From Mediterraneibacter faecis JCM 15917 (GTDB taxonomy: Bacteria > Bacillota > Clostridia > Lachnospirales > Lachnospiraceae): 64,000 nucleotides of DNA. Each line of letters starts with the position of its first letter. The first letter of the stretch is position 1. Positions 38,156 to 48,593 of the stretch are shown here, piece after piece. The stretch spans positions 162,034 through 226,033 of the forward strand of contig BBDW01000005.1 of the NCBI GenBank assembly GCA_001312505.1. Reading direction: 5' to 3'. The position numbers and the translations under genes were made by a program. Under the pieces are notes generated by a model. That model was not told where the DNA came from. It made no database searches and worked only from the letters and a program-made list of their open reading frames with translations.

Positions 38156-38431
38156 ATGGTAAGCGATAAAGTAGTGATCAAAAATCCGACAGGACTTCAT
38201 CTAAGACCGGCAGGATTGTTTTGTAAAACTGCAATGCAGTACAAGAGCAAGATCACAGTATACAAGAAGATGAAAAATGAAGAAGTGAATGCAAATGCTA
38301 AAAGTGTATTAAGCGTACTGGGAGCATGTATAAAAAGCGGAGATGAGATTACAATTATTTGTGAAGGAGAAGACGAAGAAACAGCGCTTTCAGACATGGT
38401 TCAACTTGTGAAAGATGGATTGGGAGAATAA
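38156..38431 (+). CDS. ptsH: HPr-family phosphocarrier protein
   Basis: 91-residue PTS carrier. The active-site region NPTGLHLRPAGL holds His15, and NAKSVLSVLG holds the regulatory Ser46-type site used by HPr kinase, so both phosphorylation sites are present; this favours HPr over Crh, which lacks the His. ptsI is not adjacent. ATG 38156 behind ATAGGAG. Unbroken. Confidence 0.9.
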   Translation: MVSDKVVIKNPTGLHLRPAGLFCKTAMQYKSKITVYKKMKNEEVNANAKSVLSVLGACIKSGDEITIICEGEDEETALSDMVQLVKDGLGE

Positions 38432-38488
38432 GTGGTGTTTATAAACTGGTATATTGTAACAGTGAAGAGACATTAGGAGGAAAAAGAA

Positions 38489-39408
38489 ATGAGCAAAGCA
38501 ACATTAGTAATCATGGCGGCAGGTATCGGAAGTCGTTTTGGAGGTGGAATCAAGCAGCTGGCTCCGATTGGACCAAATGGAGAGATTATCATGGACTACT
38601 CCATCTATGATGCATTAGAAGCAGGGTTTGACAAAGTTGTATTCGTTATCCGCAAAGATCTCGAGAAAGATTTCAAAGAGATCATTGGCAACCGTATTGA
38701 AAAAGAAGTAGAAGTAGCATATGCATTTCAAGAGCTTGATGATATTCCGGAAAAATTCAGCGGAAAATTCACAGGAAGAACAAAACCTTGGGGGGGAACA
38801 GGTCAGGCAATTCTTTGCTGTAAAGATGTGGTGGATGCTCCATTCCTTGTAATCAATGCAGATGATTATTATGGAAAAGAAGCATTTAAAGAGGCATACA
38901 GTTATTTGACAAACCTTCCATCTGCTGATATAATGCAGATTTGTATGGTCAGCTTTGTATTGAAAAATACATTGAGTGATAACGGAGGCGTGACCAGAGG
39001 TGTGTGCGAAGTAGACGGACATGGCATGCTTGCAGACATTGAAGAGACACATAACATCGAAAAAGAAGACGGAAAAGCTGTAATCCACAAAGAGGATGGA
39101 GATGTATTCCTTGATGTTGATTCACCGGTATCTATGAATATGTGGGGGAATTACACCTGAATTTTTCGAGATTCTTAAGACAGGATTTGATGAGTTCCTT
39201 GAGAAAACAGAAAGTACAGATCTAAAAGCAGAATATCTGCTTCCGACAATGATTGGAGATCTGTTAAGTGATGGAAAACTCGAAGTAAAAGTACTGCAGT
39301 CACATGACCAGTGGTTTGGTGTGACATATAAGGAGGATAAAGAATCTGTAACAGCAGCGCTTCGTGGATTGATTGAAGAAGGAGTTTACCCGTCAAAATT
39401 GTTCTAAT
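38489..39408 (+). CDS. Sugar-phosphate nucleotidyltransferase family protein (frame broken in this consensus)
   Basis: NTP-transferase fold: MAAGIGSRFGG-IKQLAPIGPNGE near the N-terminus, NADDYYG metal-binding box, and SPVSMNMWG. After G5 at 39144-39148 is reduced to G4, the text continues ITPEFFEILKTGFDEF and ends at 39408, about 305 residues, the family length. G7 at 38790 adds a Gly in KPWGTGQA. The substrate is not clear from sequence; related proteins are annotated as nucleotidyltransferases of unknown sugar. Located just before the LCP gene and the polysaccharide locus, so it may supply an NDP-sugar. Confidence 0.82.
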
Positions 39409-39427
39409 TTAAGAAAAGGGATGTAAG

Positions 39428-40972
39428 ATGGCAAAACGAAAAGGATCTGCTGGCAATTCTGCACGCAGAAAGAAAAGTACAAATAAGTATTCCCGCAGAT
39501 CGGGAAGTAATAAGCTGGGAACTTTGTGTATCATTCTTCAGACGATTGCCAGTATAGCCTTAATGGCGGTATTGTATTTGTTGGGAATGATTCCGGATAA
39601 GTATCTGATACTGGCAGCAGCAATACTGTTTTTCTTATGGTGTGTGACACTGAATTCACAGGCGGCAAGGAAAAAACGGGGGGACTTTGGGAAAAGTGTT
39701 CAGTTTACTTATGGCAGTTGTGATGTTTACTGGAAGTTATTATGTCGCTCAGGCTAATAATATGATTGGGAAGATTACAGGAAGCAACTATAAAGTGGAT
39801 AAGATGGTTGTTGCAGTACGAGCAGATGATTCAGCAGAGACAATAGAAGATGCGGCAGACTATACGTATGGTGTACAGTTTGAGAAAGGTGCTGGCAATA
39901 TACAGACAGCTGTGACCGATATTGAAAAGCAGATTGGCGTTGATACGATCGAAGTAAAAGAGTATGATTCTGTCCAGACACAAGCACAGGCTTTGATTGA
40001 TGGGGATTGTGATGCAATCATTTATAACAGTGCATATACAAGTCTGATGGAAGAAGCAGTAGATGGTTATAGCGATAAAGTGAAAGTGTTGTATACATTT
40101 AATATACGTGTTGAGTTGGATTTCGGAAATTCAACAGGAGCAACAGATGACAGTATTATAAAAGAACCATTTACAGTTATATCAGTGGTATTGATGTTTA
40201 TGGTGATGTATCAGAAACAAGTAGAAGTGACGTGAATATTATTGCAGCTGTAAATCCACAAACACATCAGATATTACTTGTAACAACACCGCGTGATTAT
40301 TATGTTCCTATTCCGGGAGTTTCAGGAGGACAGAGAGATAAGTTAACACATGCGGGAATCTATGGTATAGATGCATCTATGAAAACTTTGGGTGAATTAT
40401 ATGAGACAGATATTAATTATTATGCGAGATTAAATTTCACTTCATTAATTGATATTGTTGATACGCTTGGCGGAATTGATGTATATTCCGAATTTGCATT
40501 TACGACAAGTAAAGATTCAGAATATACTATGGATGTTCAGGAAGGGTATAATCATTTTAATGGTAAAGAAGCTCTTGCATTTTGCAGGGAAAGACACAAT
40601 CTTCCTGATGGAGACAATCAGAGAGGAAAAAATCAGCAGGCGGTTATTACTGCAATGCTAAAGAAGTGTCTGTCGCCTACAATGCTTTTGAAGGCAAATG
40701 CAATTATGGAACAGGTCAGCAAAGATGTTGAGACAAATATGTCTCAGGAACAGATCAATGCTCTGATCAAGTATCAGTTGAATAATAATGCAACATGGAC
40801 AATCCAGTCTATAGCAGCAGAAGGAACGAATACAAAAGGTACTTGTTATTCTAGTGGAGATACAGAACTCTTTATTATGGAACCGATTGAATCTTCTGTG
40901 CAGAATATTATTGATTTGGTGAATGTTGTTGAAGAAGGCGGCGTATTGACCGAAGGAGAACAATTAAATTAA
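39428..40972 (+). CDS. LytR-CpsA-Psr (LCP) family polysaccharide ligase (frame broken in this consensus)
   Basis: LCP enzymes transfer undecaprenyl-linked polysaccharides to peptidoglycan. Basic N-terminus, three membrane helices, an accessory domain (about 39780-40100), then the LCP domain with SGIDVYG-type strand, LLVTTPRDYYVPIPG, KLTHAGIYG, NYYARLNF, GGIDVYSEFAF and FCRERHNLPDGDNQRGKNQQ. Pieces 39428-39757, 39687-40235 and 40232-40972 join if G6 at 39678-39683 is G5 and one T is restored near 40174. Corrected length about 514. A terminator follows; the glycan cluster starts right after, so it likely attaches that polymer. Confidence 0.9.
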
Positions 40973-40981
40973 GAATGGGTA

Positions 40982-41020
40982 GAGGAGGCGCAGAAATAGT
41001 AAGAAGCGTCTCCTTTTTTA
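40982..41020 (+). terminator. Terminator of the LCP gene
   Basis: GGAGGCGC (40984-40991) with GCGTCTCC (41006-41013), followed by TTTTTT. Confidence 0.78.
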
Positions 41021-41102
41021 AAGTTGATTGGTAATGATTTCAAAAACGTAATGCAGAGAAATATAAAACCTGCACAATTTATGAAAAAAATAAGTATAGA
41101 CA

Positions 41103-41131
41103 TTGAATAATGGAATGAAATTTGATAATAT
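41103..41131 (+). promoter_or_regulatory. Promoter of the polysaccharide gene cluster
   Basis: TTGAAT (41103-41108), 17-base spacer, TAATAT (41126-41131); overlapping GATAAT is an alternative -10. The start codon is 58 bases on. No other strong promoter was seen until past 59 kb, so the cluster may be one long transcript. Confidence 0.5.
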
Positions 41132-41188
41132 ATAAGTTATGTAAAAAACTTGTAATAATTTGTAACATTGTTAATGGAGAGGATTTCT

Positions 41189-43137
41189 ATGAAAAATATA
41201 TTCAGCTTAAAAACATCAAAATCAAGAATGATATTACTATTTATTGTAGATGTCATTACAATTATAGTGAATTCTTACCTAGCGTTGATTGTTAGATATA
41301 AAATGGATGGGAACACGGTTCCTGTGGAAGATTTGGCAAGTGTTAATACGTATTTGTTGATTAATATAGTTACTACAATGATCATCTTTCTTTTATTGAA
41401 TTTATATAATAGAGTCTGGTCATATGCAAGTCTTTATGAGGCGCTACTTGTTTGTGCAGCGGCAATTTTATCAACAGCATTTCAGGCATTTGGAATGAGT
41501 CTGCTTTATCTGACAGTGCCAAGAAGTTTTCATTTGTTCTATTTCTTTTTCTTGACAATGACAACTTTGATCACAAGATTTTCTTATCGTATTTTGCATG
41601 CTCTTCAAAGAGGTATCTCAAAGAACACAAATCGTCCAATCAATACAATGGTGATCGGAGCAGGCGAAGCCGGTAATATAATAATCACCGAGATGAAAAC
41701 AAGCAAACATTTAAACAGAAATGTTGTGTGTGTAATTGATGACAATCCATCAAAAACCGGAAAATATATTCGCGGAGTACGCATTGTCGGCGACCGTACG
41801 AAAATTAAAGAGGCTGCGAAAAAATATGATGTAGATGAGATTATGCTTGCAATTCCATCTGCTGATAATAAAGACACCAGAGATATCCTGCGTATTTGTA
41901 ATGAAACAACCTGTAAGCTGAAGGTACTTCCAGGCGTGTATCAGCTGATCAATGATGAGGTAAGTGTCTCAAAATTAAGAGAAGTTTCTATTGAGGATTT
42001 GCTGGGAAGAGATACTGTGAAGATTGATATTGACAGTATTGCCGGATATGTGAGAGGCAAGAGTGTTCTTGTAACGGGAGGTGGTGGCTCTATCGGAAGC
42101 GAACTCTGCCGACAGATTGCTGCACATAATCCAAGAATGCTTATTATTTTTGATATATATGAAAATAATGCATATGATATACAGCAAGAATTAAAAAAGA
42201 AATATCCAAAACTTAGATTAGAAGTGCTTATTGGTTCAGTTCGTAATACAAAGAGAATTGAAAGTGTGATGGATCTTTATCGACCAGATGTAGTGTATCA
42301 TGCAGCTGCACATAAGCATGTCCCGCTGATGGAGGACAGTCCGAATGAAGCAATTAAAAATAATGTTTTTGGAACTTATAAGACAGCACGTGCGGCGGAT
42401 AAGTATGGGGGGGTCAAGAAATTTGTACTGATTTCTACAGATAAGGCTGTTAATCCAACAAACATTATGGGGGGGCGTCCAAGAGATTATGTGAGATGAT
42501 CATTCAGACATTCAGTAGATATTCCAAGACGGAATTTGTTGCTGTGCGTTTTGGAAATGTGCTTGGGAGTAATGGTAGTGTTATTCCATTGTTTAAGAAA
42601 CAGATGGCAGCCGGAGGTCCTGTGACAGTTACACATCCGGATATTATCCGTTTCTTTATGACAATTCCGGAAGCTGTATCATTGGTAATGCAGGCAGGCG
42701 CATTGGCTCATGGAGGAGAAATCTTCGTGCTTGATATGGGTGAGCCGGTTAAAATTGCTGATCTTGCCAAGAATTTAATTCGTTTGTCAGGTTATACTCT
42801 TGGTGTGGACATGAATATTGAGTATACAGGACTTCGACCAGGAGAAAAATTGTATGAGGAGATTCTTACAAAAGAGGAAGGTTTACAGAAGACGGCAAAT
42901 AATCTGATTTATGTGGGACAACCGTTAGAATTTGATGAGGTACATTTCTTAAGCGAGTTGAAAAAACTCGAAATTGCTGCATCAGAGGAATCAAGGGATG
43001 TGAAAAAAATCGTATCTGGAATTGTTCCGACGTATCATATCAGAGAAGAAGATAAAGAACGTGATGAAGAGATGTACGAAGAATTGTTAAGTCTTGGAAA
43101 AGCGAGTCACGAAGAACCAGTTGTGGAGGATAGATAG
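41189..43137 (+). CDS. PglF/WbpM-type UDP-sugar 4,6-dehydratase (frame broken in this consensus)
   Basis: Membrane-bound dehydratase, probably acting on UDP-GlcNAc to the 4-keto-6-deoxy sugar. Four N-terminal helices (to about residue 130), a CoA-binding-like NAD domain (VIGAGEAGN), then the SDR domain with TGGGGSIGSELCRQI and the catalytic STDKAVNPTNIM. The residue that is Tyr in ordinary SDRs is Met here, as in PglF and WbpM. Start ATG 41189 behind GGAGAGG. Pieces to 42499 and from 42496 join if G7 at 42469-42475 is G5 (NIMGASKRLCEM); G7 at 42407 adds a Gly. About 647 residues corrected. Confidence 0.88.
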
Positions 43138-44350
43138 ATGGAAAACAGACATATAGCATTTTCACCACCGGATATTACGGAGGAAGAGATTGCAGAGGTT
43201 GCAGATACTTTAAGAAGTGGATGGATAACTACAGGACCTAAGACAAAGAAATTCGAAAACGAAATAGCAGCATTTTGCCATACGAGTAAGGCAGTTTGTC
43301 TTAACTCAGCTACAGCATGTGCAGAGATGAGTTTACGTGTTCTTGGAATTGGTCCGGGGGGGGATGAAGTGATTACAAGTGCGTATACGTATACTGCATC
43401 AGCAAGTGTTGCAGTACATGTAGGTGCAACACTTGTATTAGTAGATACTCAGCCGGATTCTTATGAGATGGATTATGAAAAGCTGGAATCTGCAATTACA
43501 GAGAAAACAAAGGCAATCATTCCGGTTGATCTTGGAGGGGTGATTTGTGATTACGACAAGATATACGACATTGTAGAAAAGAAAAAGTCATTATTCCGTC
43601 CGAGCACAGAGATACAGAAAAAGATGGGAAGAATAGCGGTAGTAGCTGATGGTGCGCATGCATTTGGTGCTACAAAAAATGGAAAGCATAGTGGAGAAAT
43701 TGCAGATTTTACAAGCTTTTCTTTTCATGCAGTAAAGAATCTTACAACAGCAGAAGGCGGAGCAGCAGTCTGGAGAGATATTGACGGAATAGATAATGAA
43801 GAAATTTACAAACAGTTTATGCTTCTTTCTCTGCATGGTCAGTCTAAAGATGCTTTGGCTAAGACACAGCTGGGAGCGTGGGAGTATGACATTATTGCGC
43901 CGTATTATAAATGCAATATGACTGATATTATGGCATCTCTTGGACTTGTACAGTTGAGAAGATACCCATCGATTTTGGCAAGAAGAAAAGAAATTATAGA
44001 AAAATACAATGAAGGATTGAAAGATCTGGATCTTAGTGTATTGAACCATTATGGGGGATGATTTTGCGTCAAGTGGTCATTTGTATCTTGTCAGATTAAA
44101 TGGAAAGACAAGAGAAGAATGCAATGCAGTAATTATAAAGATGGCTGAAGCAGGCGTTGCAACAAATGTTCATTACAAACCGCTTCCACTTTTGACAGCA
44201 TACAAAAATCTTGGATTTGATATCAAAGATTATCCGAATGCTTATGCACTATTTGAAAACGAGATTACGTTACCGCTCCATACAAAACTGACAGATGAGG
44301 ATGTAGAGTATGTGATTGAAACATTTAGGAAATGTGTAAGTGAGGTTTAA
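43138..44350 (+). CDS. DegT/DnrJ/EryC1 aminotransferase, PglE-like (frame broken in this consensus)
   Basis: PLP enzyme that aminates the 4-keto sugar from the preceding dehydratase. Seen: GWITTGPKTKKFE, CLNSATACAEM, VADGAHAFGA and the PLP lysine in SFSFHAVKNLTTAEGG, then NVHYKPLPLL and the C-terminal LPLHTKLTDEDVEYV. Pieces 43138-44061 and 44051-44350 join if G5 at 44053-44057 is G4 (NHYGDDFASSGHLY). G8 at 43356 adds a Gly. Start directly after the dehydratase stop. About 403 residues. Confidence 0.87.
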
Positions 44351-44353
44351 AAG

Positions 44354-45034
44354 ATGTGCAGATGGGACGAATTGCCTCAGAATATGCAAGTGAAAGAAGT
44401 AAAAAGATATTATGATATTTTGCAGCGGCATAAAGCAAGTTTGATTCTGAAGCGTCTTTTTGATATAATAGTAGCAGGTGTGTTGCTTGTGCTTTTATCA
44501 CCACTGCTTTTGATACTAGCAGTTTGCATTAAACTGGATTCTAAAGGTCCGGTTTTCTTTCGACAAGTAAGAGTGACGACATACGGTAAGAGTTTTCGGA
44601 TTTTTAAATTCCGTACGATGGTTAACAACGCAGATAAAATCGGAACGCAGGTTACCACGAAAGGTGATACCAGAATAACAAAAGTAGGAAAAGCATTACG
44701 CGGATGCAGATTAGATGAACTACCGCAGTTGCTCAACATATTATCTGGAGATATGACTTTTGTAGGCACCAGACCAGAAGTTGAAAAGTATGTAGCCCAT
44801 TATACAGATGAAATGAAGGCGACACTGTTATTGCCAGCAGGAGTAACATCAAGGGCGAGTATTGAATATAAAGATGAAGACAAGCTTCTTGAATCAGCAG
44901 AGAATGCAGATCAGGTTTATATCGAACAGATTCTGCCAGAAAAGATGAAATATAATTTGAAAGCAATTGAAGAATTTAGTTTCTGGCAAGATATCAAGAC
45001 GATGTTAGCAACAGTAATAGCAGTTATAAAATAA
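44354..45034 (+). CDS. Initiating sugar-phosphate transferase (PglC-like, polyprenyl-P)
   Basis: Small monotopic phosphoglycosyl transferase that loads the first sugar phosphate onto undecaprenyl phosphate. One membrane segment (FDIIVAGVLLVLLSPLLLIL), then KGPVFFRQVRVTTYGKSFRIFKFRTM, the LDELPQLLNIL motif and VGTRPEVEKYV. 226 residues. With the dehydratase and aminotransferase just upstream the likely substrate is UDP-4-amino-4,6-dideoxy-GlcNAc or its acetylated form; no PglD acetyltransferase lies next to them. Unbroken. Confidence 0.9.
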   Translation: MCRWDELPQNMQVKEVKRYYDILQRHKASLILKRLFDIIVAGVLLVLLSPLLLILAVCIKLDSKGPVFFRQVRVTTYGKSFRIFKFRTMVNNADKIGTQVTTKGDTRITKVGKALRGCRLDELPQLLNILSGDMTFVGTRPEVEKYVAHYTDEMKATLLLPAGVTSRASIEYKDEDKLLESAENADQVYIEQILPEKMKYNLKAIEEFSFWQDIKTMLATVIAVIK

Positions 45035-45058
45035 CAAAGGTATGAAGGAGAACTCACA

Positions 45059-46309
45059 ATGAACGTATGGATTGTGAATCATTACGCCATTCCACCGAGT
45101 ATGGGGGGATTGGTGAGGCATTATTATTTTTCAAAGTACCTTCAGAAGAAGGGACATTCGGTGAAAATCTTTACATCCAGTAAGATTCATAATACAGATA
45201 TTAATATGATCAGGGATAAATCTCTTTATAGAGAAGAGATGGAAGATGGTGTAGAGTATACCTTTGTTAAAAGCCGTGATTATAAAGGAAATGGAATGGA
45301 CAGAGTTATCAATATGATGGATCTTCCATTCAAGACCTGGAAAGCAATGAAGCGGTTTTATAAGAAAGAAAAGCCAGATGTGATTTATACATCTTCTCCA
45401 GATTTATTTGTTGCATTATTTGCATTATTATTTGGTAGAAAGCATAAAATACCAGTTGTTGTGGAAGTACGAGATTTATGGCCGGAGTCGATTGTAGAAT
45501 ATAATGGTATGTCTCGAATGAATCCAATTATTCAAGTACTGTATCAGCTTGAAAAATGGATTTACGTACACGCAGATCAATTGATTTTTACAATGCCGGG
45601 CGGAAAAGAGTACATATGCGATAAGGGCTGGACGAAAAAAGTTAATATCAATAAAGTAAATCACGTAAATAATGGCGTCGATTTAGCAGAATTTGAAGAG
45701 AATAAAAAATTATATAACCTTGAGAATAGCCAGATTGCGAATGATAATGCATTTAAAGTAGTTTACATGGGATCTATTCGAAAAGTAAATAATCTTCAGA
45801 CATTGGTTGATGCTGCAAAAGAATTGAAAAATCAGGATATTCATTTTTATATTTATGGAGATGGCACAGAAAAAGACATGCTTGAAGATGAGTGCAGAAA
45901 GTATTCATTGAATGTTAAATTTGAAGGGCGTGTAGAAAAGAAATATATTCCGTATATTCTGAGCAATGCTGATTTGAACATAATTAATGTTCAGGGGGGG
46001 GCAGGCTTAAATAAATACGGATGCAGTTGGAATAAACTGTTTGAGTATATGGCGAGTGAAAAGCCGATTTTATGTAATCTTCCGGTGAATTATGATTTAA
46101 TAAGAGAGAAAAAATTAGGAATTGCAAAGCGATTTGCGAATGGAAAAGAATATGCGGAAGAGATTACAAAGTTTCGTCAACTTACTTCAGAAGAATACGG
46201 AGAGTATTGCCAACGTTTAAAAGAATGCGCACAAGAGTATGATTATCAGATACTGACAAATAAAATTGAGCGGATTTTAAAAAAGGCAATTGATAGTTCA
46301 AAACGATAA
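45059..46309 (+). CDS. Glycosyltransferase, GT4 family
   Basis: GT-B fold retaining glycosyltransferase of 416 residues. Opens with VNHYAIPPSMGG-LVRHYYFSKYL, the donor half contains VYMGSIRKVNNLQTLVDAA, IYGDGTEKDML and FEYMASEKPILCNLP. This WbuB-like type often adds the second sugar, commonly a 2-acetamido-6-deoxy hexose. RBS AAGGAGAA. The G6 at 45103 (SMGG) fits the family and may be true; the G8 at 45994 probably adds one Gly. Confidence 0.85.
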   Translation: MNVWIVNHYAIPPSMGGLVRHYYFSKYLQKKGHSVKIFTSSKIHNTDINMIRDKSLYREEMEDGVEYTFVKSRDYKGNGMDRVINMMDLPFKTWKAMKRFYKKEKPDVIYTSSPDLFVALFALLFGRKHKIPVVVEVRDLWPESIVEYNGMSRMNPIIQVLYQLEKWIYVHADQLIFTMPGGKEYICDKGWTKKVNINKVNHVNNGVDLAEFEENKKLYNLENSQIANDNAFKVVYMGSIRKVNNLQTLVDAAKELKNQDIHFYIYGDGTEKDMLEDECRKYSLNVKFEGRVEKKYIPYILSNADLNIINVQGGAGLNKYGCSWNKLFEYMASEKPILCNLPVNYDLIREKKLGIAKRFANGKEYAEEITKFRQLTSEEYGEYCQRLKECAQEYDYQILTNKIERILKKAIDSSKR

Positions 46310-46356
46310 GTTTGTTTTGAAGAGAAGCGAGATAGTAAAACAGAGGAGTCATTTTG

Positions 46357-47467
46357 ATGAAAATAATGTTTGTATCGGCAGCAAATAGTACGCACACTGT
46401 TAGATGGGTGAATGCATTAGCAGAGAGAGGACATGAAGTGTATCTTGTTTCAAACAGAGGCCATGAACCGAAAGAAGATGCACTGAATTCGAGAGTAAAA
46501 TTATACTTGATGAAACACAGTGGTGGCAAAGGCTATTATCTAAATGCCGGTGAATTGAGAAAAATTGCCAAAAGAATAAATCCGGATGTCATTAACGTAC
46601 ATTATGCAAGCGGTTATGGGACATTGGCGAGGAAAGCACGATTACCGAAATATATTCTTTCAGTATGGGGGGGAAGTGATGTATATGATTTCCCATATGA
46701 AAGCAGGGTGAAAAACTACATTTTAAAAAGAAATGTGAGAAGTGCTTCTTATTTGGCCTCAACAAGTAATTGTATGGCTGTCCAACTGAAAAAGGTAATG
46801 CAGGATGAAAAACTGGAAATTACGATTACCCCCCCATTCGGAGTGGATTTAAATCAGTTTGATCCGAAAAAGTATAAAGAAACAGAAAAAGAAGAGCTGA
46901 TAATAGGAAATATAAAAGCTTTAGAAGAAATTTATGGTATTGAAGAAATGATTCTTGCATTTCGAGATCTGAAAAAGGAATTGGAGCAGGAGCATTACTC
47001 AAGGAAGATTAAATTATTAATTTATGGTTCGGGGAAGCAAAAAAGAACAGTATGAAGATCTGATCAATAAGCAGAACCTGCAGGATTCTGTTTTCCTAAA
47101 AGGGAAAATACCTAACACGAAGGTGCCGGAAGCAATAAGCGAATTTGATATTTTTTGTGCATTAAGCCGGAAAGAGAGTTTTGGAGTAGCAGCAGTAGAA
47201 GCCATGGCGATGAAAAAGCCCGTTGTTGCATCGGATGCAGATGGATTTAAAGAAGTTATAGAAGACGGAAAAACAGGATTGATTATTTCTCGAAAAGAAA
47301 TAAATAAGGCAAAAGATGCATTGAAGAAACTTGTGCTTGATGAAAAGATGCGCACAAAGATGGGAAATAATGGACGTCAACGAGTGGAACAACTGTATTC
47401 ATGGAATGACAATGTAGAGAAAATGCTTAATTTATATGAAAGAGTGAGGTGTGACAATGAACATTAA
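46357..47467 (+). CDS. Glycosyltransferase, GT4 family (frame broken in this consensus)
   Basis: MFVSAANSTHTVRWVNALAE opening and SVWGSDVYDFP are typical of a GT4 subgroup seen in O-antigen and capsule loci; donor side has SRKESFGVAAVEAMAM and VVASDADGFKEVIEDG. Pieces 46357-47055 and 47024-47467 join if GGGG at 47031-47034 is GGG (IYGSGSKKEQYED). Here a 3-base run, not a 4-base one, is lengthened. G7 at 46667 and C7 at 46829 add Gly and Pro. Start ATG 46357 behind AGAGGAG. About 367 residues. Overlaps the next start. Confidence 0.83.
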
Positions 47468-48581
47468 ACAAGAAAAAAGATGTATTGTCCACATCCCCAA
47501 CCATATTGAAAAAAGCGGAAAATCGGGCTCCAATATCCGTCCAATCAAGATGAAACAGGCATTTGAAGAAAATGGTTATCTTGTTGAATATATTTCAGGA
47601 TATGGCACTGAAAGAAAAGTTCAAATAAACAAGATAAAACGGAATATAAGGAACGGTATAAAATATGATTTTCTTTATTCAGAGAGTTCTACAATGCCAA
47701 CTTTGCTGACTGAAAAAAATCATTTGCCTCGTTATCCGTTTTTAGATTTTAGCTTTTTTAAATTTTGCAAGAAAAACGGGATAAAAATCGGACTTTTTTA
47801 TAGAGATATACAGTGGAAATTTTCTGTATATCGTGATAATGTATCATGGTATAAGAAGTGCTTTTCGATTCCAATGTACAGATATGATTTAAGGCAATAT
47901 AAAAAATTGCTTAATGTATTTTATCTTCCAACAGATGAAATGCGGGCATACTTAAAAGAATATCCGGAATTGTTGAATAGAAGTGCAATTCTTATGCCAG
48001 GATGTGCGGAATATGATGTTGATGCCGTGCAGGCAATATCGGATTTGACTGCAAAAAAACTAGAAATCTTATATGTTGGTGGAATTGACAGAATCTATGA
48101 TTTGACAGTATTTTTCCAGGCGATGCAGCAGATGCCTGATCAGGTTCATGCTTATGTCTGTTGCAGAGAAAAAGAATGGGAAAATGCAAAGAGCAAGTAT
48201 TTACCATATATGAGCGAAAAGATTTCCATTATTCATGAGAGTGGACAGGGATTAGAGCCATATTATAAAAAAGCAGATATATGCTGTGCCTTTGCAGGTG
48301 AAGGTGATTATATGCGTATGGCAATGCCGATAAAGGTGTTTGAATATTTAGGACATTATATACCGATTATAGCAACCAAAGATACAGCAGCAGGTAAATT
48401 TATTGAAAAAGAAAACCTGGGATGGAGTATAGAATATAATCAGGAAGCATTAAAACAATGCTTGCATAATATCTTACAAAACCCGGCATTACTGCAGGAA
48501 AAGCGAGAATCGGAAATATCGGCATACGAGGCTAATACATGGAAAGCTAGAGCAAAACAGGTTATTTTAGATTTAAAATAA
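47457..48581 (+). CDS. Probable glycosyltransferase, GT4-like
   Basis: 374 residues with a GT-B outline: basic N-terminal half with IVHIPNHIEKSGKSGSNIRP and IGLFYRDIQWKF, and a donor half with LEILYVGGIDRIYDL and MAMPIKVFEYLGHYIPIIAT. Motifs are weaker than in its neighbours; specificity unknown. ATG 47457 is preferred over GTG 47451, with GAGGTG at proper distance. Unbroken; overlaps the preceding stop by 11 bases. Confidence 0.75.
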   Translation: MNIKQEKRCIVHIPNHIEKSGKSGSNIRPIKMKQAFEENGYLVEYISGYGTERKVQINKIKRNIRNGIKYDFLYSESSTMPTLLTEKNHLPRYPFLDFSFFKFCKKNGIKIGLFYRDIQWKFSVYRDNVSWYKKCFSIPMYRYDLRQYKKLLNVFYLPTDEMRAYLKEYPELLNRSAILMPGCAEYDVDAVQAISDLTAKKLEILYVGGIDRIYDLTVFFQAMQQMPDQVHAYVCCREKEWENAKSKYLPYMSEKISIIHESGQGLEPYYKKADICCAFAGEGDYMRMAMPIKVFEYLGHYIPIIATKDTAAGKFIEKENLGWSIEYNQEALKQCLHNILQNPALLQEKRESEISAYEANTWKARAKQVILDLK

Positions 48582-48593
48582 AGGAGAAGAAAA

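Noticed and set aside
45103..45108. G6 in the GT4 gene at 45059 as another inflated run
   Set aside because: The family motif here is PSMGG-L, which can need GGGGGG or GGAGGA-like codons, so the run may be true.
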